NCBI RefSeq assembly: GCF_001005215.1
Contig: NZ_LBNQ01000041.1
Location: 124,001 to 188,000, forward strand
Source of the DNA: Lampropedia cohaerens
GTDB lineage: Bacteria; Pseudomonadota; Gammaproteobacteria; Burkholderiales; Burkholderiaceae_C
Reading direction: 5' to 3'
DNA: 64,000 bases
The notes under the pieces are model-generated. The model saw only the letters and a program-made list of their open reading frames with translations. It was not told the DNA's origin and did not search any database. Position numbers and translations under genes: made by a program. This document shows positions 17,949 through 26,144 of this stretch, one piece after another; positions within the stretch are counted from its first letter, which is position 1, and each line of letters opens with the position of its first letter.

Positions 17949-18182
17949 GGCTTACTTCCGCGAAAGAGGGGACGCAATGCAGAAGGCGCAAAGCATTCTG
18001 GCGGGCTGTACCCGGTCTGAAGGGGTGTCGAGACAAACAGGCATAAGGCAACTCGGCATTGCAACGCAAGGGCAATAGCCAACCTCTGCACGGAGCGTGC
18101 ATGGGCAGGCAGTGTCTTTACATGGCGAAGATAAAACGACGCAAGAATGCGTTAAAGCGCGTTAAAGCGCGTTGGACGCGTG

Positions 18183-18196
18183 AATTGTTAACAATT
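18183..18196. promoter_or_regulatory. Perfect 14-bp palindrome, candidate operator
   Basis: AATTGTTAACAATT is perfectly self-complementary. It lies about 235 bases upstream of the receiver gene start and is nested in flanking ACGCGTG and CACGCGT arms. A dimeric regulator site is plausible; no regulator is identified. Confidence 0.35.
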
Positions 18197-18315
18197 GTCG
18201 GTATCTTTCCACGCGTGTACGTCTGCGGCTGTAGGAAAGCCGCGCAACTTGCTGCTGGCTGTGGTGCCGTCAGGTCACAACAGATCGAGCCGTTGTCCGC
18301 TGCCGACGCGAAAGC

Positions 18316-18361
18316 GCCTGCCCGTGCCCTCCAGACGGGGAACTGGAAGGCGCGGGCAGGC
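18316..18361 (-). terminator. Long stem-loop after ctpA
   Basis: Two 19-base arms (18316-18334 and 18343-18361) pair at 17 of 19 positions around an eight-base loop, 20 bases past the ctpA stop. The following minus-strand T run is short (GCTTTCG), so termination strength is uncertain. Confidence 0.5.
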
Positions 18362-18380
18362 CCAGCGGACATCAGCGATG

Positions 18381-19847
18381 TTATGGCGCGACAGGTATCG
18401 CGGCAGCATCGGCTGCTAGCGTTTCATCGCCCTTGGCGGCCTGCACCGGCTGGCCTTTGAGCTGGTTCAGTGCCTGCTGCAGTTGGAAGTCCTCCGGGGA
18501 ACCGAACTGCGGCGGACGTTGCGGTGCCTTGTCATCGTGAGCTTTGGCCTCGTTCTGCAGGCGTTCAAGCGCCTGCTCACGTGCGCGCTCGCGCCGGGCG
18601 GCCTGCTCGGGCGTGTCCTGCGCCGGATCGTCGCCCAGGTGCTGGAGCAGGTCGGCCTCACGCATGCGCAGCGCGGCGTAGGGGCTGCCCTCGGGCGTGT
18701 CGTCGAGCAGCACGTCCGGCTCAATGCCCTTGGCCTGGATGGACCGGCCGCTTGGCGTGTAGTAGAGCGCCGTGGTCAGCTTGATGCCGGTATCCGGCCC
18801 GAGCGGGCGCACGGTCTGCACCGAGCCCTTGCCGAACGTCTGGCGGCCCATGATGATGGCGCGGTCGTGGTCCTGCAGGGCGCCTGCGACGATTTCGCTG
18901 GCAGAAGCCGACCCTTCATTGACCAGCACGACCAGTGGCACGGTCTTGATCGCTTCGGGCAGGCGCTGGAGTGGGTCGCCGCCCAAGAAGCGCCGCGACA
19001 TGTAATGCTGCGGGTTGGTGGTGAATACGGCCTTGCTCTCCGGCAACTGGCCATCGGTGGTCACGACCACCACGTCACGTGGCAGGAAAGCTGCGGAAAT
19101 GGCGACTGCCGCGTCCATCAGACCGCCCGGGTCGTTGCGCAGATCCAGCACCAGCCCCTTGAGCTGCGGCTCCTTGGTGTAGATGTCCACCATCTTGGCG
19201 ACGAAGTCCTCCACCGTGCGGTCCTGGAACTGCGACAGGCGTATCCAGGCATAGCCCGGCTCGACGATGGCGGCCTTGACCGACTGCGTCTTGATTTCCT
19301 CGCGCTTGATGTCAACCGTGAACGTGCGGTCCTCGTCGCGGCGGAAGATGGTCAGCTTGACATGGGTGTCGGGCTCGCCGCGCATGCGCTTGACCGCATC
19401 GGTCAGTGTCAGGCCTTTGACCGGGGTGGAGTCGATTTGGGTGATCAGGTCGTTGGTTTTCAGACCCGCACGGTCGGCCGGCGAGCCCTCGATCGGCGAG
19501 ACGATGCGGATCAGGCCGTCCTCTTGCGTGATCTCGATGCCTACGCCGACGAAGCGGCCGCTCGTGCCTTCGCGGAATTCCTTGAAGCTTTCCTCATCGA
19601 AGTACTGGGAATGAGGGTCCAGCCCGGAGACCATGCCGCTGATGGCATCGGAAATGAGCTTCTTGTCATCGACCGGCTCGACATAGTCAGACTTGATCAG
19701 CCCGTAGACGGCTGCAAACTGCTGCAGCTCCTGCAGCGGCAGTGGCGATACCGTGCTGCGAGCCACGGTTTGCACCGAGATCGTGGCCAGTGCGCCGGTC
19801 AGTATGCCTGCACCGACCCAGGTGGCTGCTTGAATTGTGCGTCCCAT
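18381..19847 (-). CDS. ctpA: S41-family carboxyl-terminal processing protease
   Basis: The product has 488 residues. An N-terminal membrane anchor or signal (about 10-28) places it in the periplasm. It is followed by a PDZ domain (about 98-182, GRFVGVGIEI) and the S41 catalytic domain with the dyad S315 (NEGSASASEI) and K340 (TFGKGSVQ). Such proteases trim or degrade periplasmic proteins, including peptidoglycan hydrolases, by recognising C-termini. The tail after 430 is charged and low in complexity. The ATG at 19847 starts the membrane anchor and has AGGA upstream; an ATG at 19907 would add 20 atypical residues. It follows gpmA on the same strand. Confidence 0.9.
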   Translation of the reverse strand: MGRTIQAATWVGAGILTGALATISVQTVARSTVSPLPLQELQQFAAVYGLIKSDYVEPVDDKKLISDAISGMVSGLDPHSQYFDEESFKEFREGTSGRFVGVGIEITQEDGLIRIVSPIEGSPADRAGLKTNDLITQIDSTPVKGLTLTDAVKRMRGEPDTHVKLTIFRRDEDRTFTVDIKREEIKTQSVKAAIVEPGYAWIRLSQFQDRTVEDFVAKMVDIYTKEPQLKGLVLDLRNDPGGLMDAAVAISAAFLPRDVVVVTTDGQLPESKAVFTTNPQHYMSRRFLGGDPLQRLPEAIKTVPLVVLVNEGSASASEIVAGALQDHDRAIIMGRQTFGKGSVQTVRPLGPDTGIKLTTALYYTPSGRSIQAKGIEPDVLLDDTPEGSPYAALRMREADLLQHLGDDPAQDTPEQAARRERAREQALERLQNEAKAHDDKAPQRPPQFGSPEDFQLQQALNQLKGQPVQAAKGDETLAADAAAIPVAP

Positions 19848-19933
19848 GGAATCAGGGTCCTTTTTCTCAAAAAAGAATGCGCCAGAGCTGGCAGAGGCAG
19901 CCGCCACACTGCCCAGAGCGGGCGGATTGCCGC

Positions 19934-20626
19934 TCAGGCCTGCAGATAGTAGCTGCGAATGGGCTTGAGCGCCTCATCCAGCTCATAAACCAGCGGGTTG
20001 CCGTTGGGGATATTCAGGCCGACGATGTCCTGGTCGGATACGCCATCCAGGTATTTCACCAATGCGCGCAGCGAGTTGCCATGTGCGGCGATGACGAGCT
20101 GCCTGCCGGCGCGGATGTCGGGCGCAATCTGCGATTCCCAGTAAGGCAGCACGCGCGCCACCGTATCCTTGAGGCATTCGGTGGCCGGAAATTGCTCGGG
20201 AGCGAGCGACGCGTAGCGGCGATCCGTGCGCTCGTTGACCGCATCGGCAGGATCCTGCGCGGGAGGCGGAGTGTCGTAGCTGCGGCGCCAGATCAATACC
20301 TGATCGTCTCCGTACTGCTGTGCCGTTTCGGCTTTGTTGAGGCCCTGCAGCGCGCCATAGTGACGCTCGTTGAGGCGCCAGGATTTCTCCACCGGCAGCC
20401 AGGTGCAATCCATCTCGTCGAGGCAATGCCAGAGCGTGTGGATGGCGCGCTTGAGCACGCTGGTGTAGGCCTTGTCGAACGTGAACCCCGCTTCCTTGAG
20501 GCGACGGCCTGCGCTGCGCGCTTGCGCGATGCCTGTCTCCGTCAGGCCGACATCGACCCAGCCGGTAAACCGGTTTTCCAGGTTCCAGGTGGACTCGCCG
20601 TGGCGAATCAGTACGAGCTTGTGCAT
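19934..20626 (-). CDS. gpmA: 2,3-bisphosphoglycerate-dependent phosphoglycerate mutase
   Basis: The product has 230 residues and interconverts 3- and 2-phosphoglycerate in glycolysis. The phospho-histidine motif LIRHGES (H9) opens the protein; ENRFTGW, the [14 protein letters not shown] block near 85-100 and the second catalytic histidine in [10 protein letters not shown] confirm the cofactor-dependent class. The ATG at 20626 is used because it matches family proteins; an upstream in-frame ATG at 20656 adds ten atypical residues. It is divergent from the rhodanese gene and upstream of ctpA. Confidence 0.95.
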   Translation of the reverse strand: MHKLVLIRHGESTWNLENRFTGWVDVGLTETGIAQARSAGRRLKEAGFTFDKAYTSVLKRAIHTLWHCLDEMDCTWLPVEKSWRLNERHYGALQGLNKAETAQQYGDDQVLIWRRSYDTPPPAQDPADAVNERTDRRYASLAPEQFPATECLKDTVARVLPYWESQIAPDIRAGRQLVIAAHGNSLRALVKYLDGVSDQDIVGLNIPNGNPLVYELDEALKPIRSYYLQA

Positions 20627-20855
20627 GGTGTTGGAAGTTGGTTGGCAAGACTGCATGTGCAGCAGTCCTCAGAGCGGGCGGACGAAAAAAGGTTTCAGGC
20701 GCAGGCACATGCCATGCGCCAAGCGCTAAACCCCGGCGATTTTAACGGTGCGTGCCCACGCGTTCGCAGCTGGCGGGGCCGCCGACTTAAAATGCCGGCT
20801 TTTGCCGGTAGCCTTGCTGCCATTTTCCTGTTCTCTTGACGATGCGAGCGCCAAC

Positions 20856-21275
20856 GTGAGTTTTTTCCTGGATAACTGGTATCTGTTTTTATTGGCGGGC
20901 GTCTCGGGCGCATTGCTGTTCGTTCCATCGCTGATGCGCGCTGGCGCCAGTGGCCTGACTCCTGCTCAGGCGGTGCAAAAGATCAATAGCGAAAAGGCCA
21001 TCGTCGTCGATGTGCGCACCGCCGAGGAGTATGCGGCCGGGCATATCAAGGGCGCCAGGCACGTGCTGCCCGAGCAGCTTGACAAGCAGATCGGGGCCGT
21101 AGCCAAGAACAAGGCCGCGCCCCTGCTGTTCGTGTGTGCAAGCGGCACGCGGGCAGCGCGCGCTGCCGCCGCGGCCAAGAAGCTTGGCTACGAGAACGTC
21201 TACGTCGTCACCGGCGGCATGAAGGCCTGGAAGGATGCAAGCCTGCCGGTTACCGCCGGTGCCAAGCCCGCCTGA
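20856..21275 (+). CDS. Membrane-anchored rhodanese-like protein
   Basis: The product has 139 residues from a GTG start. A single membrane helix (about 8-26, NWYLFLLAGVSGALLFV) precedes a rhodanese domain with the active-site loop C94-ASGTRA. Rhodanese domains carry persulfide sulphur. The GTG at 20856 is chosen because the family begins with a short phrase like SFFLDNWYL right before the helix; a farther upstream start adds a non-conserved tail. It begins a group with grxC and secB, a common order in Burkholderiales, which hints at a redox or envelope role. Confidence 0.82.
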   Translation: MSFFLDNWYLFLLAGVSGALLFVPSLMRAGASGLTPAQAVQKINSEKAIVVDVRTAEEYAAGHIKGARHVLPEQLDKQIGAVAKNKAAPLLFVCASGTRAARAAAAAKKLGYENVYVVTGGMKAWKDASLPVTAGAKPA

Positions 21276-21319
21276 GTGGATGGTGCCCGAACTGTTGGCC
21301 CTTGCCGTGAGGAGATGCC

Positions 21320-21589
21320 ATGCAAGCCGTGAAGATGTACACCACCGCCTACTGCCCTTACTGCGTGCGCGCCAAGCAATTGCTCAAGGCGCGCGGCGTG
21401 ACGGAAATCGAGGAAATCCGCATCGATGCGGACCTGGCAGCGCGCGAGCGCATGATGCAGTCCACCGGTCGCCGTACGGTGCCGCAGATCTACATTGGTG
21501 ATACGCACGTGGGGGGCTTTGATGATCTGGCCGCATTGGACGCCGCAGGCAGACTGCAGCCACTGCTGCAAGGCCAGATGTCCGTGTGA
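21320..21589 (+). CDS. grxC: Glutaredoxin 3
   Basis: The product has 89 residues with the dithiol site CPYC (C12, C15), the TVPQIYIG cis-proline motif near 54-61 and the glutathione-binding GGFDDLAAL near 66-74. It reduces disulphides and glutathione mixed disulphides in the cytosol. It lies 44 bases after the rhodanese gene and before secB. Confidence 0.95.
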   Translation: MQAVKMYTTAYCPYCVRAKQLLKARGVTEIEEIRIDADLAARERMMQSTGRRTVPQIYIGDTHVGGFDDLAALDAAGRLQPLLQGQMSV

Positions 21590-21766
21590 CCTGTGCAGTG
21601 GGTCGGGCGGCTCGGAAATCCTCTGGCCTGACGGCACGGTAAAGTCTGCATAATAGGCCGCTGGTGCCGCACGGCGCTATTTTCCAGGCTCGGCGCTCGC
21701 GCATTGGCAGGCGATGGCGGTGGCGGGCTTTCCCGAACGATCCTGACAACAGAAAGTTTTTTGAGC

Positions 21767-22276
21767 ATGGCTGACCAAGCAACTTCCAATGGCAATTCCG
21801 GCGCGAACTCGGCAGCAAACCCTGCCCCGGTGTTCCAGATCCAGCGCGTGTATCTCAAGGATTTGTCGCTGGAGCAACCCAACTCTCCGGCCATCCTGCT
21901 GGAGCAGAAGCAGCCCAATGTGGACATCCAGCTGGCCGTGGCCGCCAACAACGTCGCCGACGGCATTTTCGAGGTGACCGTGACCGGCACCGTCACCACC
22001 AAGGTGGAGGACAAGACGCTGTTTCTGGTCGAGGCCAAGCAGGCCGGCATTTTCGAGATTCGCAACATTGCGCAGGAACAGCTGGGCGCTGTCATCGGCG
22101 TGGCGTGTCCGCAAATCATCTATCCCTATCTGCGCGGCAATATTGCCGACATCATCAACCGCGCAGGCTTTCCACCCGTGCATCTGGCCGAGATCAACTT
22201 CCAGGCCATGTACGATCAGCAGCAGGCACAGCAGGCCGCCCAGCAGGTTGCAGGCGGCGCGCAGACGGTGCAGTGA
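21767..22276 (+). CDS. secB: Protein-export chaperone SecB
   Basis: The product has 169 residues. SecB holds preproteins unfolded and hands them to SecA. Family blocks are visible: [17 protein letters not shown] (about 25-41), [10 protein letters not shown] (about 68-77), the AGIFEIRNI segment, and the [26 protein letters not shown] block (about 126-151). The N-terminus has a low-complexity Asn/Ala stretch and the C-terminus is rich in Gln and Ala, as in other betaproteobacteria. The ATG at 21767 is preferred over one at 21704. A weak promoter-like CATAAT lies at 21649-21654. Confidence 0.95.
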   Translation: MADQATSNGNSGANSAANPAPVFQIQRVYLKDLSLEQPNSPAILLEQKQPNVDIQLAVAANNVADGIFEVTVTGTVTTKVEDKTLFLVEAKQAGIFEIRNIAQEQLGAVIGVACPQIIYPYLRGNIADIINRAGFPPVHLAEINFQAMYDQQQAQQAAQQVAGGAQTVQ

Positions 22277-22404
22277 TGCGCATTGGCTGCCGAACCGTGC
22301 CGCCAATGCCTCCACGCGCAAGGGCCTTCGGGCCCTTTGTTGCGCGGTGTGCGGCGTTGATGGTTGCTGCTGCCATGGCCATTGCGCAGGAGGGGATGCT
22401 GTGA
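22276..22404 (+). CDS. Possible small ORF coupled between secB and gpsA
   Basis: A 42-codon frame starts with an ATG that shares one base with the secB stop (TGATG) and stops inside the gpsA start region (GTGA at 22401-22404). The C-terminal half ([18 protein letters not shown]) is hydrophobic, like a signal peptide or a small membrane helix. No family is recognised. It may be translated by coupling only to carry ribosomes to gpsA, or may be chance in GC-rich DNA. Confidence 0.3.
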   Translation: MRIGCRTVPPMPPRARAFGPFVARCAALMVAAAMAIAQEGML

Positions 22405-23429
22405 CTGTGGAGGGCTTGCGTATCGCGGTGCTGGGCGCTGGCGCATGGGGCACTGCCGTGGCAATCGCGGCGGCGCGTGGCGCGACCGAGCCGGTGCGGC
22501 TGTGGCTGCGCGATGCCGAGCAGGCGCGCGCCATGGCGGCCACCCGGGTGAATCAGCGCTATCTGCCGCAGGTGCGCCTGCCGGAACAGGTTGAGGTGGT
22601 TAGTGGTGCAATCGCCGATGCGGTCGCGCAGGCGGATTTGGTCGTACTGGGCACGCCGCTGGCAGCCTTGCGCCAGAGCTTGCAGATGTTGTGCGCAGCC
22701 GGGCAGCCCGCCGCGCACGTGCCCGTCGTCTGGCTGTGCAAAGGGGTAGAGCCAACGGGTGAGGCAGGGGCGGTCGGCCGACTGCCGCACGAAGTCTACG
22801 CGGATGTTGGCGGCCCGTGGCCTTGCGGTGTGCTCAGCGGCCCTAGCTTTGCGCTGGAGGTGGCGCAAGGACGGCCGACGGCGCTGGTGGCAGCCTCGCG
22901 TGACGCGCAGGTGCGGCGCCTGCTGGTGCAGGCCTTTCATGGGTCGGTGCTGCGGGTGTATGAGAACGACGATGTGACAGGAGTCGAAGTCGGCGGTGCG
23001 GTCAAGAACGTGTTGGCGCTGGCCACAGGCATCTGTGACGGGCTGGAACTGGGTCTCAATGCCCGTGCTGCGCTGATTACGCGTGGCCTGGCGGAAATGA
23101 CGCGCCTGGGGCTGGCGCTGGGAGGGCGCGCCGAGACGTTCATGGGTCTGTCGGGCGTGGGCGATCTGGTGCTGACGGCAACGGGAGGACTGTCGCGCAA
23201 TCGCAGGGTTGGGCTGTTGTTGGCGGAGGGGCGCTCCATGCCGGAAATCCTGGCCTCGCTCGGTCACGTCGCCGAGGGAGTGCATTGCGCGCGTGCGGTG
23301 GTTCAGCGCGCCGCAGGCCTTGGCGTCCACATGCCTATCAGTGAGGCGGTGGTTCGTCTGCTGGATGGGCAGGTCGATGCCCATGCGCTGGTGCAAGGCC
23401 TGCTGGGCCGTGATCCGACTGTGGAGTGA
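22401..23429 (+). CDS. gpsA: NAD(P)-dependent glycerol-3-phosphate dehydrogenase
   Basis: The product has 342 residues and makes sn-glycerol 3-phosphate for phospholipid synthesis. The Rossmann motif GAGAWG lies at 12-17, [15 protein letters not shown] near 145-160 and the catalytic-domain block [18 protein letters not shown] near 194-211. The GTG at 22401 has AGGAGGGG immediately upstream and begins just before the nucleotide-binding motif, so it is well supported. It lies downstream of secB, the usual order in this group. Confidence 0.94.
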   Translation: MTVEGLRIAVLGAGAWGTAVAIAAARGATEPVRLWLRDAEQARAMAATRVNQRYLPQVRLPEQVEVVSGAIADAVAQADLVVLGTPLAALRQSLQMLCAAGQPAAHVPVVWLCKGVEPTGEAGAVGRLPHEVYADVGGPWPCGVLSGPSFALEVAQGRPTALVAASRDAQVRRLLVQAFHGSVLRVYENDDVTGVEVGGAVKNVLALATGICDGLELGLNARAALITRGLAEMTRLGLALGGRAETFMGLSGVGDLVLTATGGLSRNRRVGLLLAEGRSMPEILASLGHVAEGVHCARAVVQRAAGLGVHMPISEAVVRLLDGQVDAHALVQGLLGRDPTVE

Positions 23430-23434
23430 GGGAC

Positions 23435-24091
23435 ATGCCTGAAACCCTCGTGCTGTGGCAGTTTGCGGGCGTGGCGTTGGTGCTGGCCGTCACGCCAGGG
23501 CCGGACAATTTGTTCGTGTTGCTACAGTCGGCCCAGCATGGTCCGCGTGCGGGACTCGCCGTCGTTCTCGGGCTCTGTATTGGTGTGCTGGGACATACCT
23601 GCGCCGTGGCGCTGGGCCTGGCGGCCCTGGTGGCTGCATCGGCTGCTGCCTTCGCCTTCCTGAAGATCGCTGGCGCGCTCTATCTGCTATGGCTGGCGTG
23701 GCAAGCGTGGCGTGCGCCGGTCGCAGTGGCGGGTGCCGCATCCGACCAGCAGTCAGGCCAATGCGCCGTTGGGCGACCCTGGTATGTCATGACCGGGCGC
23801 GGCGTTTTCATGAATCTCAGCAACCCCAAGGTACTGATGTTCTTTCTGGCGTTTCTGCCGCAGTTTGCCGATCCGGCCATCGGGTCAGTCGCATCGCAGG
23901 TGATGGTATTCGGTGCTGTATTTGCCGTGGTGACGCTGGCCGTATTCGGTGCCATTGCCTGTTTTTCGGGGTGGTTCGCCCGGCTGCTGCGGCAGTCCAT
24001 TCGGGCGCAGCGCGTGCTCAACCGCACCGCGAGCATGGTGTTTGTCGTACTGGCTGCGCGTTTGCTGACCCTGCACAGAAGCAGTGGATGA
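23435..24091 (+). CDS. LysE/RhtB-family amino-acid exporter
   Basis: The product has 218 residues and about six membrane helices. The family motif VLAVTPGPDNLFVL (about 17-30) and NLSNPKVLMFFLAFLPQF (about 128-145) are clear. LysE/RhtB proteins export amino acids or analogues driven by the proton gradient; the substrate cannot be read from sequence. It starts five bases after gpsA with a GAGGGA ribosome-binding site. Confidence 0.88.
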   Translation: MPETLVLWQFAGVALVLAVTPGPDNLFVLLQSAQHGPRAGLAVVLGLCIGVLGHTCAVALGLAALVAASAAAFAFLKIAGALYLLWLAWQAWRAPVAVAGAASDQQSGQCAVGRPWYVMTGRGVFMNLSNPKVLMFFLAFLPQFADPAIGSVASQVMVFGAVFAVVTLAVFGAIACFSGWFARLLRQSIRAQRVLNRTASMVFVVLAARLLTLHRSSG

Positions 24092-24225
24092 AAAGGGGGA
24101 GTGCAGGTGGCGGCGTTACGCCCCTGTTGCCCCGCATCGGCATTGAATGGGTAAAATCGCTGGCTTTAGCAGCATTGTGCGGTGCAGCGTGAACACGTTC
24201 TGGGCGCCGCCGCCTTCCGCCAACC

Positions 24226-24549
24226 ATGTCCAGTGCCACGCCATCATCCCAGCAGGTTTTCATACTCGGTAAAACCAAGGATGGCAAGACGTTTCGCCCC
24301 AGTGACTGGTCCGAGCGCCTGGCTGGCGTCATGAGCACCTTTCGTCCGCCTGGCATGCAGCCTGGCAACCACCTGATCTATTCCCCGTGGTGCGTGCCGA
24401 CCGTGGTTGATGGGGTCAAGTGCGTGGTTGTGCATACTGCGCTGCGCGAGCACGAGCCCATGGCATGGGACTTCGTCATGAACTTTGCCAGGGACAACAA
24501 CCTGCAGATGCTGGATGCCTGTCTGTTGCCGGATCGTCCTTCGCAGTAG
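24226..24549 (+). CDS. DUF3579 family protein
   Basis: The product has 107 residues and matches the betaproteobacterial DUF3579 pattern: GKTKDGKTFRPSDWSERLAG (about 15-34), IYSPWCVP, VKCVVVHTALREHEPMAWDF and NFARDNNLQMLD. The function of this family is unknown. It is soluble and compact. A TAAAAT element near 24152 may be its -10 region. Confidence 0.85.
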   Translation: MSSATPSSQQVFILGKTKDGKTFRPSDWSERLAGVMSTFRPPGMQPGNHLIYSPWCVPTVVDGVKCVVVHTALREHEPMAWDFVMNFARDNNLQMLDACLLPDRPSQ

Positions 24550-24661
24550 CTGTGCAGGTGTTGCGGGAACGCGCCGTGAACGCGCTCGGGCTGAAGGGAA
24601 ATTCGCTTGCGGCTGACTCGTCTACAATTGCGGGTTTTGCATTACCCAACTCGGAGCCGTT

Positions 24662-24835
24662 ATGGGCAACAAAATCATCACTGAAGCAGATCGCAAGGCT
24701 ACGCCGCGTCCCGTGGCGCCCAAGGGCTATCACATTCCCAAGGACGGAGGCGGTCAGCGCGTCAGCCTGGAACGCGGTGTGCATACCCGCAGCAAGAAGA
24801 ACCCGGGCAAGCGCGCGCACAGCGGCGGCTCCTGA
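24662..24835 (+). CDS. Small basic protein of unknown function (57 aa)
   Basis: The frame encodes 57 residues, strongly basic in the second half (RGVHTRSKKNPGKRAHSGG), with no membrane segment or cysteine. A Shine-Dalgarno CGGAG lies seven bases before the ATG, a -10-like TACAAT stands at 24623-24628, and a terminator hairpin follows at 24867-24890, so it looks like a complete transcription unit. It could be a nucleic-acid or ribosome-associated protein; that is inferred only from charge and size. Confidence 0.65.
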   Translation: MGNKIITEADRKATPRPVAPKGYHIPKDGGGQRVSLERGVHTRSKKNPGKRAHSGGS

Positions 24836-24866
24836 CCGCAGTGGTTTGCGCAGTACCGCGTTCGAG

Positions 24867-24890
24867 ACAGGCCCGCTTCCCCGGGCCTGT
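24867..24890 (+). terminator. Terminator after the 57-residue protein gene
   Basis: ACAGGCCCG and CGGGCCTGT form a hairpin with a short loop, followed by GTTCTTTGG. It lies 31 bases after the stop codon. Confidence 0.6.
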
Positions 24891-25079
24891 GTTCTTTGGT
24901 GGCACGGATTGCGGTGCAAATAAAACGGGCGCTGGTGCCAAGCACGCAGCAGGTATCGCTGAATCAGTAATGCCCCAAGTACGGCGTGCCTGAAAGGTTT
25001 TGCGGGTGCGGCTGCATGCGGCGCGTGAGAGGATTGTGAACTGGCCCTGGTAAACAGGTCCCAAGGAAGTTGGCACGCT

Positions 25080-25892
25080 ATGACGGTATCTCAAACAGTG
25101 TTCATCGGCGGCGGCAACATGGCCCGAGCCATTGTCGGCGGCTTGCTGGCAGCTGACCAGACGGCGTCTTCGCTGCTCATTGTCGAGCCGCAGGCGCCGA
25201 CGCGTGAAGCGCTGGTCAAGGACTTGGGCGTGACGGCCCTGGAGCGCCTGAGCGTGCCTGTGCCGGCTGACGCTTGCGTCGTCTGGGCGGTCAAGCCACA
25301 GGTGCTGGGCACGGTCATGCGCGAGTTGGCGCCGCAGTTGCAGGGGTGTCTGCATGTGAGCATCGCCGCAGGCGTTCCTGTTGCGTCGATGCAGCAATGG
25401 CTGGGTACTGCGCGCATCGTGCGGGCCATGCCCAACACCCCGGCACTGGTCGGGAAAGGGATCACCGGTCTGTATGCCGGCGCGGCAGTGGCGGCTGCCG
25501 ATCGCGCCGCTGCGCAGCACATTGCCGAGGCGGTAGGGTTGGTTGAGTGGGTGGCGCGTGAGGAGTTGCTCAACGCGGTCACGGCGGTGTCGGGCTCGGG
25601 CCCGGCCTATGTGTTCTACCTGCTTGAGGCGATGCGGCAGGCCGGCACCGATCTGGGGTTGTCGCCCGATCAGGCGTACCGGCTCGCGGTTGCAACGGTG
25701 GACGGTGCTGCCGCGCTGGCCGCAGCGTCCGCGGATGGACCTGAGGTGCTGCGCCAGCGCGTCACCTCCAAGGGGGGAACGACGTTTGCCGCCATCACCA
25801 GGCTTGATGAGCGTCAGGTGCGGGCGCATTTCATCGAAGCGATGCGGGCATGCCATGATCGCGCCGTGGAAATGGCCCGGGAACTGGGCTGA
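25080..25892 (+). CDS. proC: Pyrroline-5-carboxylate reductase
   Basis: The product has 270 residues and performs the last step of proline synthesis. It shows the Rossmann start FIGGGNMARAIVGGL (8-22), VVWAVKPQVL near 66, RAMPNTPALVGKGITGLYAG near 118-137 and the signature VSGSGPAYVFYLLEAM near 172-187. The ATG follows CAAGGAAG at a suitable distance. It stands alone between the small basic protein and tRNA-Val. Confidence 0.95.
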   Translation: MTVSQTVFIGGGNMARAIVGGLLAADQTASSLLIVEPQAPTREALVKDLGVTALERLSVPVPADACVVWAVKPQVLGTVMRELAPQLQGCLHVSIAAGVPVASMQQWLGTARIVRAMPNTPALVGKGITGLYAGAAVAAADRAAAQHIAEAVGLVEWVAREELLNAVTAVSGSGPAYVFYLLEAMRQAGTDLGLSPDQAYRLAVATVDGAAALAAASADGPEVLRQRVTSKGGTTFAAITRLDERQVRAHFIEAMRACHDRAVEMARELG

Positions 25893-25987
25893 AGTGCGGT
25901 CGCGGCGGCAGATCCGAGACACGTCCCGGCAGTCTGATGGCGTGCAGCGAATTGGCCGATTTTCTGTCGGAGCTCCTGAAAAGCTGG

Positions 25988-25993
25988 TATAGT
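25988..25993 (+). promoter_or_regulatory. Promoter -10 element of tRNA-Val
   Basis: TATAGT ends 27 bases before the tRNA. Position and the following GC-rich CGCGC discriminator-like stretch suit a stable-RNA promoter. A clear -35 is not obvious. Confidence 0.55.
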
Positions 25994-26020
25994 CTCGCGC
26001 TTCGCAGCGATTGCGCGGTT

Positions 26021-26095
26021 GGGCGGTTAGCTCAGTGGTAGAGCACTGCCTTCACACGGCAGGGGTCACAGGTTCGAACCCTGTACCGCCCACCA
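26021..26095 (+). tRNA. tRNA-Val (anticodon CAC)
   Basis: The 75 bases fold as a full cloverleaf: acceptor stem GGGCGGT with ACCGCCC, D arm with AGCTCAGTGGTAGAGC, anticodon stem CTGCC/GGCAG around TTCACAC giving anticodon CAC, and the T arm CAGGTTCGAACCCTG. The CCA end is encoded. It reads the valine codon GUG, abundant in this GC-rich genome. A strong terminator follows. Confidence 0.97.
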
Positions 26096-26103
26096 ACCGA
26101 ATC

Positions 26104-26139
26104 AAGGGGTTACGTCTGGTGCGTAACCCCTTTTGTTTT
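26104..26139 (+). terminator. Intrinsic terminator of tRNA-Val
   Basis: AAGGGGTTACG and CGTAACCCCTT pair perfectly over 11 bases around a seven-base loop and are followed by TTGTTTT. The hairpin begins nine bases after the tRNA. Confidence 0.9.
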
Positions 26140-26144
26140 GTGCG

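Larger units (their letters stand above)
17949..18380. other. Intergenic region upstream of the receiver gene and downstream of ctpA
   Basis: No supported gene lies in these 432 bases. They hold a direct repeat GCGTTAAAGC twice (18149-18168), a perfect palindrome (18183-18196) inside a wider inverted repeat ACGCGTG...CACGCGT, and the stem-loop at 18316-18361 that probably ends ctpA. A short open frame on the + strand from 18122 has a basic start but no recognisable product. Confidence 0.5.

Noticed and set aside
18149-18173. Direct repeat GCGTTAAAGC considered as a CRISPR-like array
   Set aside because: Only two adjacent 10-base units without spacers; no cas genes in the window.
25050-25065. 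GGTAAACAGGTCCC resembling the right end of the inverted-repeat element
   Set aside because: Only about ten bases match, the terminal TTCT is missing and no partner end lies nearby.
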